A stretch of 64,000 nucleotides of DNA. Origin: Niastella yeongjuensis. Lineage in GTDB: Bacteria; Bacteroidota; Bacteroidia; Chitinophagales; Chitinophagaceae. The first letter of the stretch is position 1. Each line of letters opens with the position of its first letter. Positions 42,856 to 50,888 of the stretch are shown piece after piece. The stretch is from assembly GCF_900110245.1 (NCBI RefSeq), contig NZ_FOCZ01000019.1, positions 62,001 through 126,000 on the forward strand, written 5' to 3'. Both the position numbers and the translations under genes were made by a program. The notes under the pieces were generated by a model. The model made no database searches. It was not told where the DNA came from and was given only the letters and a program-made list of their open reading frames with translations.

Positions 42856-43497
42856 TTATCTCATAATCCCGGAGTCAACAACACGTCCTACATATTTATT
42901 ATCCTGCAAAATCCAGGTTACTTCGTACTTGCCTATGGCCTCATTGTTCACCATATAAATATACATCCGGTGCTTGTCCTTTGAGAAGTACACGGCATTG
43001 TGGGTTTTAATGGTACCGCCTTCTGAATAGGTGAATTCAGGATGGTACAGATCGGTAAAAGCCGCCGCCGGCAGGGCAACGGTATCTTTCCCATTAAGGA
43101 TAACATCAACCGAAGCTATCGTAGTGGTGGGTATGCTGCCGTAGTCGCCATAATAAGGTTTACCATCTATTTTCACCAGGTATTTCTTATCGTAGTAGTA
43201 ATTCAACTTGTGTTTGGAAGCGTCAAAGGTGCCACTGGTAATAACCACTTTCAGGTTGTTGCCTTCAAAGGTTATTGAGTGCATGTTGAAGTCGGTAGCC
43301 GGTAATTTCTGTAAAGGGTCTTTCCCCAGGCGCTCGTCGATGCCGCCGATGGTAAAGGTGGCCAGGTCGTCCCGGATCTCCCCTTTGGGGTATTTAGTAA
43401 AGCTTTCTTTTTTGTTACGCAAATCGGGTAAGGGTTCATCCTGGGCCTGGGCGCCTGCAAATACTACCAGGAGACACAAGCATAATAAGGAACGCAT
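42856..43497 (-). CDS. Secreted protein of unknown function, 213 aa
   Basis: The protein has a signal peptide (SLLCLCLLVVFAGAQAQ, cleavage about residue 19) and then a mixed alpha/beta body without a motif I recognise: IRDDLATFTIGGIDERLGK, the KLNYYYDKKYLVKIDGKPYYGDYG stretch, and an aromatic-rich end (VYFSKDKHRMYIYMVNN, GKYEVTWILQDNKYVGRVV). It looks soluble and periplasmic or secreted. It stands alone between the SusC/SusD pair downstream of inositol oxygenase and the CvpA-CAP gene, so context gives no clear job. Signal peptide and codon use make a real gene likely. Confidence 0.75.
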   Translation of the reverse strand: MRSLLCLCLLVVFAGAQAQDEPLPDLRNKKESFTKYPKGEIRDDLATFTIGGIDERLGKDPLQKLPATDFNMHSITFEGNNLKVVITSGTFDASKHKLNYYYDKKYLVKIDGKPYYGDYGSIPTTTIASVDVILNGKDTVALPAAAFTDLYHPEFTYSEGGTIKTHNAVYFSKDKHRMYIYMVNNEAIGKYEVTWILQDNKYVGRVVDSGIMR

Positions 43498-43606
43498 AAA
43501 TAATGGTATTGAGTTTTCAATTTGATAGGAGCGAATGTAGGGACAAAAAGAAGAATTTGTATCAAAAGATTGTTAATACGGTGGAAGATGGCTTCTGCCG
43601 TCTGCC

Positions 43607-43639
43607 TTAAAAAGAAACTCCAGGCTGAAAAGCCCGGAG
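43607..43639 (-). terminator. Terminator of the second SusC/SusD pair
   Basis: Stem CTCCGGGCT/AGCCTGGAG with a 4-nt loop (43618-43639, one G-U pair on the minus strand) is followed by TTTCTTTTTAA, about 60 bp past the SusD stop. A two-unit TTCTGCC repeat (43593-43606) lies just beyond. Confidence 0.8.
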
Positions 43640-43699
43640 GTGGTGTTTACTGCTACATGATTATGAAAAAGAATTTCCTAAAACCAACAAACATTTATT

Positions 43700-45346
43700 T
43701 TAATAACCTGTGTTCTGTGTAAGCTTGGGATTAACCGCAAACGCATTCGTTGGGATCGGGAAAATCCTGCGTGTTACATCTGTGTTTGTTTTGAAACCCC
43801 ATGTCCCTTCGAACTTACCATACCTGATCATATCATTGCGGTGCCAGCCTTCCCAGGCAAACTCCCGGTTGCGCTCATTGTAAACGCTGTCGAGCGTAAT
43901 GGTTGTCCAGGCGGGAGAAGTGGTGCGTTTTGTGCGCAGATCATTAGCCAGTGATAAAGCCGTTTGTCCCAATGTAGGGGTGCCGCCACGCAAAATGGCT
44001 TCGGCTTTCATCAACACAATATCTGAATACCGGAAAATAGGAATGTCGTTGTTCTGGTTCATGCTGGCGGAAGTAGCATCAGGATAAAACTTGATGTTGC
44101 GATAACCCATATTCCAGGCTACTTCATCATTTCCGCAATCAAAGGTGGTAGTGCTCTGACGCAACACAATATCCGGTGTCAGATTCAACTGGAATGTGTA
44201 ACGATTCGTATCGCCTTTAAAGGCAATGGCATCGTATCCTTGTTTCGTAGTAGTGATTTCAAGTTTTGATCCGTCTGGCTTAAACTGCAAGCCGGTAAGC
44301 CATTGCTTGTTGCGGATATCATTAGGATCATTAAAGTTGGCATAGAACTCTGGCAGTGTACTGGCCGGACCACCAGTTACATAGGGGATATTAAAATAGT
44401 TATAGCCTGCACCTGCTGCCACTTTACCCATTGAACGCGGTACATCATATCGGGCATGGTAGTTGGCACTGCGAAACGGGAACGTGTTGGTGAATGTCGC
44501 ATCGTATGGAATGGCGAAAATAAATTCATCCTTGCTGCCTACCGCATCCGGACCATTGAGCGGATAAAACGCCTGTAAATAATTTGCCCTGTCAGTAATG
44601 CTGAATTTATTGGAGCTTATAATGTTATCACAGGCTGCAATACACTCGGTATATTTTTTAGTGCCTGTATAATATTCGGCATTCAGATACATTTTAGCCA
44701 GCAGGGCATAAGCGCCATATTGGGTGAACCGGCCATAGGTTGCTTTGCTAACTGTCGTGCTCAGGTTAGGAATGGCTGCTTTTATTTCACTCTCTATAAA
44801 ATTGAATACTTCTGCGCGGGGCGATTTATCACGCGCGGTATAATCGCCAAACAAAGTATCGATGGGTACGTTCCCCCAGTTGTCCATCATAAAATAGTAG
44901 GCGAGGGCGCGCACCATTTTCAATTCGGCAAAACCGGTGTCCCTGACCGCTCCCGCGGGTTGTGTTTTTGTAAGGATGGAGACCTGCTGGTTTACTTCAC
45001 CAATGATGGTAGAAAGCCAGTACCAGTTTGCATTTATATAGTTATTGTCTTTCGTCCAGGTATGATAGTGCATTTGCAGGTTCTGGCCACCATCGTACCA
45101 GTTGCCACCCCGGGCGGGCATAATGCCTTCATCAGTACTGTAAGCCTGTTGAAAGAACCATTCAGCTGCCACATTACCCCTCAATGCTACATACACCGGG
45201 CCTGCTGCCGAGATATAAGAGGCTGCGTCTTGTGGAAATGTTTCGGGTGTTAATTCTGAGGTGGCCACCACAGTTACTTTATGACACGAAACCATTACGC
45301 CAGTAGCCATCAGAGAAGCGACTATATAGATCAATCTTTTTTTCAT
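43700..45346 (-). CDS. SusD/RagB family outer-membrane lipoprotein (second pair)
   Basis: Starting at MKKRLIYIV (ATG 45346), the protein of about 548 aa has a lipobox (GVMVSC), the SusD N-terminal motif with a late aromatic stretch (YSTDEGIMPARGGNWYDGG), helices MVRALAYYFMMDNWGNVPIDT, and the C-terminal IFRYSDIVLMKAEAILRGG...NERNREFAWEGWHRNDMIRYGKF. Family knowledge: surface glycan-binding partner of SusC. It follows SusC by 22 bp. The pair lies next to the inositol oxygenase gene on the same strand, so its ligand may be an inositol-containing or uronic-acid compound; this is inferred from position only. Confidence 0.95.
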   Translation of the reverse strand: MKKRLIYIVASLMATGVMVSCHKVTVVATSELTPETFPQDAASYISAAGPVYVALRGNVAAEWFFQQAYSTDEGIMPARGGNWYDGGQNLQMHYHTWTKDNNYINANWYWLSTIIGEVNQQVSILTKTQPAGAVRDTGFAELKMVRALAYYFMMDNWGNVPIDTLFGDYTARDKSPRAEVFNFIESEIKAAIPNLSTTVSKATYGRFTQYGAYALLAKMYLNAEYYTGTKKYTECIAACDNIISSNKFSITDRANYLQAFYPLNGPDAVGSKDEFIFAIPYDATFTNTFPFRSANYHARYDVPRSMGKVAAGAGYNYFNIPYVTGGPASTLPEFYANFNDPNDIRNKQWLTGLQFKPDGSKLEITTTKQGYDAIAFKGDTNRYTFQLNLTPDIVLRQSTTTFDCGNDEVAWNMGYRNIKFYPDATSASMNQNNDIPIFRYSDIVLMKAEAILRGGTPTLGQTALSLANDLRTKRTTSPAWTTITLDSVYNERNREFAWEGWHRNDMIRYGKFEGTWGFKTNTDVTRRIFPIPTNAFAVNPKLTQNTGY

Positions 45347-45368
45347 AATGCTCAATTTTGCTGGTTAA

Positions 45369-48300
45369 TTAGAAGTTTACGGTTGCTCCAAATAAGAACG
45401 TACGCGTTTTTGGATAGAAGTTGTTGTAATCTATGCCGGGGGCTATTCCACCCTGGTTCACTTCAGGATCTATGCCAGTGAAATTTGTAATTACAAAAAG
45501 ATTGTTTGCCGTTGCATATAATCTAAGTGATTTTATATAGTTACTTATGTGCTTGAAGTTGTATCCCAGTGTAGCATTGTCGAAGCGTACATAACTGCCA
45601 CTTTCAATAAAGCGGGAAGAATAGCGATAGGCATTGAAGTCGGCAGTTGATTCATTGGCCGCATCAACCAGGATGTTGGTGAATTGCGCGGTGTTGGGGC
45701 GGAACAGATCGGCCCGGGTAGCATTGAAGATCTTATTGCCAAATACACCACGGATCGCAAACCGGAAGTCCCAGTCTGAATACCTGAACGTATTCGTCCA
45801 ACCCAGCAACAGTTTAGGCTGCGCATTGCCGAGGTAATGATAATCGGTTCCACGTAATGGACTGGTGGTTAACGTTTTTCCATCGCCTGCTACAAATTGC
45901 GATACGCCTGATGCATCTTTCCCGGCATATTCCAGAGAATAGAATTGTCCCAGCGGACGTCCTTCTTTCAATAACTCCAGTGAGTTGCCCGACTGACCGG
46001 CCCCTTCAGGAAAACCTACTGCTGTTGAGTCGCCACCGGCAAAAAGCGGGTTTTTCAGACTGGTGATCTCATTCTTGTTATGTGCCAGGTTCAGGTTACT
46101 TGTCCACGAGAATTTACTGTTCGAAATAATATTGGCAGTCAACGCCAGCTCGATGCCCTTATTTTCTATGCTTCCCCCATTGGCTGTAATGGTACCATTA
46201 GGAACAAGCATGGGATCAACTTTATAGGGGAAGATCATGTCGGTTGTCTTGCGCTTATAAACATCAATAGAACCACCAAGTTTACCTTTCAGTATGGTGA
46301 AATCAGCGCCTATATTGGTAGTAGCCACTTCTTCCCATTGCAGATCGGGATTGTAGGCATTCAACGGGCCATAGGCTGCGGCGGGTGTTCCATTGTAATA
46401 CCAGGTACCCTGGCTGCCCATCAGGAACTGGGCAGTATAGGCATTAAAGCCAAAGGCATTACCGGTAACGCCATAACTTGCCCGCAGTTTCAGATCACTG
46501 AAAAGATGTTGCGATTTCATGAAATCTTCTTCAGTAATACGCCAGGCAACGGCTACAGAAGGGAAATATCCCCAATAGTTGTTGGCCCCAAATACCGAGC
46601 TGCCATCCCGCCTAACGGATGCCTGTAAAATGTACCGGTCGTTGTAGGTATATTTTAACCGGGCAAAATCCGAGATCAAACGTGTCTTTTGATATACGCC
46701 ATCTGCGCCAAAATTAATGCGCGTTGAATATGCATAAGGGTTGCTTAATGCCAGGTTCTGATAGCTGATATTGTCAACCGGGAAATTATACGTTGTTACC
46801 TGGAAGCCATCACCGTTCTCATTTTCCTGCCAGGAGTAGCCCAATACGGCATTTATAGCAGAGTTCCCAAATGCTTTATCCCAGGTAAAATAGGTTTCCA
46901 GGATCTTGCTGGTATTGCGGTATGATTGCCGATTGGCCTGTCCGTTTGTGCCGAATGCCTGCTGCAGATGACCGGCGGTGGTAGGATCAGGATTATCATA
47001 CATACCATTATAGTTCGAAGTAAAATATTTATCGAGGTAAGAACCGTATACATTCGAATTGTTGAGATAAGCCAGGTTCAGATCATACGTAAGGCCAAAG
47101 GGCAGTTTTGCCTGGGCCGTCAATTGGGCCATCAGGTTGTTGTACTTGTTGTTCTGCTGGCTATGGTTCATCATCGCCACCGGGTTGTAATAACCTGATT
47201 TGGTAAAGTTCTCGAAATAGGTACCGTTATCGTTCTTTACGGGCGATACCGGCAAATAAGTGGCTGATTGCAACAGCACCGTATTGCGGTAAGGGATATC
47301 ATCGGCCTCATTACTTGAATTGGTGATGTTCAGTCCTAATCTCAGCTTATCATTGATCAGATATTGCTCCACAGACAGGCGGGCAATGATGCGCTGCAGG
47401 TTACTGTTCAATAAAATACCAGGCTTGCTGAAGTAGTTCAGGCTGGCGCTGTAAGATCCGTGATCGCCACCGCCGCCCAGGAATATATTATGACTTGTTG
47501 AAACCGCCGAGCTGCGCTGGGTTGCTTTTTGCCAATCGGTATTGGCGCCTTTGTCGTCAGCAGGCGTAAATGCCAGGTTGTTTTTTGACAGGAAATCCCT
47601 TAACTGACCGGCATCCATTACATCGAGCCGCCGGGATACTTTTTCAACGCCAACAAACCCATCGTAAGATACCTGGGCCTGTCCTTTTTTACCTCTTCGG
47701 GTAGTAACCATGATAATACCATTGGAGGCGCGATTGCCATAAATGGCGGTAGCGGCCGCATCTTTCAACACATCTATAGAGGCAATGTCCGCCGGAGCGA
47801 TCAGTGAAATATCAACGCCGGGCACACCATCGATCACATAGAAAGGTCCACTCGGGCTATTAATAGTTGAAGCACCCCGCAACACCACGGCAGCAGGCCG
47901 GTTGGGGTCACCGCTTGCAGTAATATTCAACCCGGGCACCTTACCTTGCAGTAACTGTCCTACATCGGAGATGGAGCCCTTGTTCATTTCTTCGGGCTTA
48001 ATGGTGGTAATGGCACTGGTCAAAGATTTCCGGGAGGTTTTACCGTAACCAACTACAACGATATCGGTCATCACCAACGCCGTACTGCGCATGGTGACAT
48101 CGATGGAGCTGCTGCCATCCAGGGCAACTTCCTGTACATCGAGGGATACTCCACTAAAGACCAGTACATCGCTTTTCTGCGCGGAGATGGCGAAGGTGCC
48201 ATCTGGTCTTGTACTGGTCACTATTTTCTTTCCCTTTACGCTTACCGAAATTCCGGCCATAGGGTGGCCTGTGGAATCTTTTACTGTACCGGTTACCAAG

Positions 48301-48395
48301 GGGGATTGCGCCAGCATATACAATGGCGATAACAAAAGCAGCAGCAACAGGTGAATACCCGCACCCTTCGGGAGCGACTGACAAGGCAATCTCAT
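45369..48395 (-). CDS. SusC/RagA family TonB-linked outer-membrane transporter (second pair)
   Basis: The 1008-aa protein has a signal sequence, a carboxypeptidase-regulatory-like domain (VTGTVKDSTGHPMAGISVSV), a TonB-box-like DIVVVGYGKTSRKSL, a plug (LLQGKVPGLNITASGDPNRP; SIDVLKDAAATAIYGNRASNGIIMVT) and a barrel ending FLFGATVNF. Family knowledge: TonB-driven import of glycans or other large nutrients. It heads its own unit, with a perfect palindrome (48450-48472) over the likely promoter. A terminator separates it from the upstream inositol oxygenase gene. Confidence 0.96.
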   Translation of the reverse strand: MRLPCQSLPKGAGIHLLLLLLLSPLYMLAQSPLVTGTVKDSTGHPMAGISVSVKGKKIVTSTRPDGTFAISAQKSDVLVFSGVSLDVQEVALDGSSSIDVTMRSTALVMTDIVVVGYGKTSRKSLTSAITTIKPEEMNKGSISDVGQLLQGKVPGLNITASGDPNRPAAVVLRGASTINSPSGPFYVIDGVPGVDISLIAPADIASIDVLKDAAATAIYGNRASNGIIMVTTRRGKKGQAQVSYDGFVGVEKVSRRLDVMDAGQLRDFLSKNNLAFTPADDKGANTDWQKATQRSSAVSTSHNIFLGGGGDHGSYSASLNYFSKPGILLNSNLQRIIARLSVEQYLINDKLRLGLNITNSSNEADDIPYRNTVLLQSATYLPVSPVKNDNGTYFENFTKSGYYNPVAMMNHSQQNNKYNNLMAQLTAQAKLPFGLTYDLNLAYLNNSNVYGSYLDKYFTSNYNGMYDNPDPTTAGHLQQAFGTNGQANRQSYRNTSKILETYFTWDKAFGNSAINAVLGYSWQENENGDGFQVTTYNFPVDNISYQNLALSNPYAYSTRINFGADGVYQKTRLISDFARLKYTYNDRYILQASVRRDGSSVFGANNYWGYFPSVAVAWRITEEDFMKSQHLFSDLKLRASYGVTGNAFGFNAYTAQFLMGSQGTWYYNGTPAAAYGPLNAYNPDLQWEEVATTNIGADFTILKGKLGGSIDVYKRKTTDMIFPYKVDPMLVPNGTITANGGSIENKGIELALTANIISNSKFSWTSNLNLAHNKNEITSLKNPLFAGGDSTAVGFPEGAGQSGNSLELLKEGRPLGQFYSLEYAGKDASGVSQFVAGDGKTLTTSPLRGTDYHYLGNAQPKLLLGWTNTFRYSDWDFRFAIRGVFGNKIFNATRADLFRPNTAQFTNILVDAANESTADFNAYRYSSRFIESGSYVRFDNATLGYNFKHISNYIKSLRLYATANNLFVITNFTGIDPEVNQGGIAPGIDYNNFYPKTRTFLFGATVNF

Positions 48396-48449
48396 AACAA
48401 AAGTTTTAGGTTAAAGTGAATAATCGTCCATTCAGTTTTTAATTCTGTT

Positions 48450-48472
48450 TTAAATGTAGATGGTACATTTAA
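48450..48472. promoter_or_regulatory. Perfect 9-bp palindrome at the SusC promoter
   Basis: TTAAATGTA-GATGG-TACATTTAA is a perfect inverted repeat 55 bp before the SusC ATG. Its left arm, read on the minus strand, gives TACATTTA, a seven-of-eight match to TAnnTTTG, so a bound repressor would cover the -7 element. The TGTA-N5-TACA core is of a type bound by dimeric regulators; which one is unknown. Confidence 0.55.
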
Positions 48473-48482
48473 CTGTAAATCC

Positions 48483-48517
48483 ATAAAAAAAACACAACAT
48501 ACCTGAGTATTGTGTTT
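48483..48517 (-). terminator. Terminator of the inositol oxygenase gene
   Basis: Arms AACACAA/TTGTGTT (48491-48497 with 48510-48516) are followed on the minus strand by a run of T. It lies about 105 bp past the stop of the oxygenase gene. Confidence 0.75.
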
Positions 48518-48622
48518 ACATACGATGCACACATACGCCGATCAATAAGCTACATGGAGGGCCGGCTCATTTGATCATTGCTGATAAAACAAGGAATGGA
48601 TAAAGTTTCGGGTGGAGTAATG

Positions 48623-49510
48623 TTAAAACTTAATAGTAGATGGCAGGTATTTAGCTACCAGATCTTCATAATATGGTCGTAGTTGCTTCCAGTCTGGCGG
48701 TGTAGGATTTTTTGAATACAGATCATATGGATTGAATAACTTAACCCACTTCAGCATTTCACGGTCATGTTCATCTAACAGATGATCATAAGCGCCTTCC
48801 CGGTGCCAGGCATAAAAGGAGTGGTAGCGTAACATATACAAACCTGACTCGGGTAAATAATCTTTTACCATCTGGTATACATACTCATCATGCCCCCATG
48901 ACATGTTTACATTGCGTAAGCCGCAATTTTGCGTATATACTCCCAGTTTAGTGCTGAAAACAGGGTCCGTGTAATCGGCATTGTTCTTAAAAAATTCAGG
49001 ATACACAACTTTGTCGGAATAAGCGCAACCAACGGGGAAGGTATCGCCTACTACGGCCCATTGGGGTTCGCCAAACAGGCAAAGCACCTTGCCCATGTCG
49101 TGCATTAAACCGGTCAGCACCATCCAGTCGGGATGGCCGTCGGCACGAATGGCTTCCGATGCCTGTAACAGGTGTTGAAACTGATCCAGATCGGTATCAG
49201 GGTCAGAATCATCGACCAGTTGGTTCAGGAAATCAAAAGCGTCCCAAACGCTCATTTCCTTACGGTTGAACTGTAAAAAATCCTTTCTTTTCTGTTCTAC
49301 AAATGAAAATGTCTGATGGGTGTGGTTCAAACGGTAAAATTCTCGCACAGTATCCCGGGCGGGATCGTCGTAATTGCGATATTCTTCTTTTGTTTTTTCT
49401 TTAGCAATAGCATCAGGATCGGGATAACGTTGCAATACATCATCTTCCCATTCATCCAGACTTCCAAGGGGATTGATTTCTTTTTCGGAGAATTTATCAG
49501 GAGTCGCCAT
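48623..49510 (-). CDS. myo-Inositol oxygenase (MIOX)
   Basis: The 295-aa protein matches MIOX closely: HTHQTFSFVEQKRKDF, FQHLLQASEAIRADGHPDWMVLTGLMHDMGKVL, QWAVVGDTFPVGC, MSWGHDEYVY, LRYHSFYAWHREGAYDHL and FNPYDLYSK. The di-iron ligands appear intact: His113, His137, Asp138, His207, His230 and Asp263. Family knowledge: it splits myo-inositol with O2 to D-glucuronate; it is typical of eukaryotes and less common in bacteria. It is cytoplasmic. A LacI regulator and a sodium:solute symporter are divergent from it, which fits an inositol uptake and breakdown locus. Enzymes for further glucuronate breakdown are not in the window. Confidence 0.95.
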   Translation of the reverse strand: MATPDKFSEKEINPLGSLDEWEDDVLQRYPDPDAIAKEKTKEEYRNYDDPARDTVREFYRLNHTHQTFSFVEQKRKDFLQFNRKEMSVWDAFDFLNQLVDDSDPDTDLDQFQHLLQASEAIRADGHPDWMVLTGLMHDMGKVLCLFGEPQWAVVGDTFPVGCAYSDKVVYPEFFKNNADYTDPVFSTKLGVYTQNCGLRNVNMSWGHDEYVYQMVKDYLPESGLYMLRYHSFYAWHREGAYDHLLDEHDREMLKWVKLFNPYDLYSKNPTPPDWKQLRPYYEDLVAKYLPSTIKF

Positions 49511-49573
49511 AGCAATCGTTTTTGAAATATTTTATGACTTGTGTTAGTTTCCGCAACTAAGTTCAACTTTTTT

Positions 49574-49643
49574 GCTAAAGATTGTTAGCCATCATTTAAC
49601 TTTATTTACGAAAACGGTTGCGAGAAAATGTAGCAATTTGCGA
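49574..49643. promoter_or_regulatory. Possible operator elements between MIOX and the LacI gene
   Basis: GCTAA-N6-TTAGC (49574-49589) is a short palindrome, and TTGCGA occurs twice exactly 20 bp apart (49618 and 49638). Either could be a site for the adjacent LacI-type regulator in this divergent gap. Confidence 0.3.
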
Positions 49644-49692
49644 TGTAAAACAATCTGTAATACAAACAATTAAGGCGCCTAACTTCCCGTCC

Positions 49693-50700
49693 ATGAGCAG
49701 AGTAAACATAAAGGTACTGGCCGATCAGTTGCAATTATCGGTATCCACCATTTCAAAGGCTTTGCGTGATAGTTATGAGATCAGTGATGAAACCAAAAAG
49801 AAAGTACTGGAGCTGGCCACCCGCTTAAACTACGTACCAAACCCATACGCCAGCAGTTTACGCAAGAAGAAAAGTAAAACCATTGCAGTAGTGCTGCCCG
49901 AAGTGGCCGATAATTTTTTCTCCCTGGCCATCAACGGTATTCAATCGGTTGCTGAATCAAAAGGTTATCACGTACTTATATATTTATCCCACGAAAAATT
50001 CGCTAATGAGAAAACCATTCTCGAAGATTGTCAAAGCGGTCGCGTTGATGGCGTACTGATCTCCATTTCCAGCGAAACAAATACGGCTGACCATATAAAT
50101 AAACTGCAGGCGAATAATATTCCTGTTGTATTTTTCGACCGGGAGCAGGAAGGCATTGAAACAGCCCGGGTAACTACCAACGATTTTGACTGCGGTTTTC
50201 TGGCTGCCAAACATTTATTGCAGAAGGGCTGCCGTAAACCGGCTTTCTTTTCTATTTCGCAAAGCCTGCCCATTTGTTTGAACCGCGAAAAAGGGTTTAA
50301 AACTGCCTTGCGCACAGCAGGTATTCCTGAACAGGATCAGCAGATCATTTATTGTACTGATAATGATGGCTTGTATAAACAAGTAAAAACAATACTACAG
50401 GGTAACCAGCGCCCGGACGGACTGATCGCTTCGGTAGAGAAAATCGTTACCCCGGTTTACCTCGCTTCTTATGAATTGAACATCCGCATTCCCAACGATC
50501 TTAAGGTGATTGCCTTTTCCACACTGGATACAGCCCCTATTTTGAATCCGCCGCTTACCACCATTACCCAGCCCGCCTTCGAGATCGGTAAAGCCGCTGC
50601 CACATTGCTTTTTAAAGGTATTGAGAAGAGTTCGTTCGATTTGACGCGGGAGCGGGTTATCATTCCTTCTGTTTTAATTGAACGGCAATCTACCATGTAG
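49693..50700 (+). CDS. LacI family transcriptional regulator
   Basis: Starting at the ATG at 49693 (MSRVNIKVLADQLQLS), the protein of about 335 aa has a LacI helix-turn-helix with hinge (LSVSTISKALRDSYEIS, RLNYVPNPYASSLRKKKS) and a periplasmic-binding-protein-like sensor domain (TIAVVLPEVADNFFSLAI, DGVLISISSE, GLIASVEKIVTPVY, LTTITQPAFEIGKAAATLL). An upstream in-frame ATG at 49618 adds 25 non-conserved residues. It is divergent from MIOX and followed by the symporter, so inositol or a product such as glucuronate is the likely effector. The TAG stop opens a heptad array. Confidence 0.92.
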   Translation: MSRVNIKVLADQLQLSVSTISKALRDSYEISDETKKKVLELATRLNYVPNPYASSLRKKKSKTIAVVLPEVADNFFSLAINGIQSVAESKGYHVLIYLSHEKFANEKTILEDCQSGRVDGVLISISSETNTADHINKLQANNIPVVFFDREQEGIETARVTTNDFDCGFLAAKHLLQKGCRKPAFFSISQSLPICLNREKGFKTALRTAGIPEQDQQIIYCTDNDGLYKQVKTILQGNQRPDGLIASVEKIVTPVYLASYELNIRIPNDLKVIAFSTLDTAPILNPPLTTITQPAFEIGKAAATLLFKGIEKSSFDLTRERVIIPSVLIERQSTM

Positions 50701-50780
50701 GCAAAGGGCAGAAGGCAGAGAGAAAACCGAAAAAAGATTTCGCGGATTTGTTCTTTGCCTTCTGCCTTCTGCCCTCTGCC
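50700..50780. repeat. Inverted pair of GGCAGAR heptad arrays after the LacI gene
   Basis: GGCAAAG, GGCAGAA, GGCAGAG (50700-50720) start in the TAG of the LacI gene and face CTTTGCC, TTCTGCC, TTCTGCC, CTCTGCC (50753-50780). The arms can pair over about 20 bp around a 32-bp interior, in the gap before the symporter gene. Confidence 0.75.
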
Positions 50781-50888
50781 CCGAAATCGTATTCGTAAAT
50801 ATTTTCACTAAAATATGATTGTGATCATAATAATGAAATGAAAGAAATATATTGTGTGGAGAAACTATCACACAGTTAACGATTGCGC

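Noticed and set aside
43522-43722. A 66-codon plus-strand frame near the second SusD gene
   Set aside because: It overlaps the terminator and the SusD 3' end and shows no protein-like pattern.
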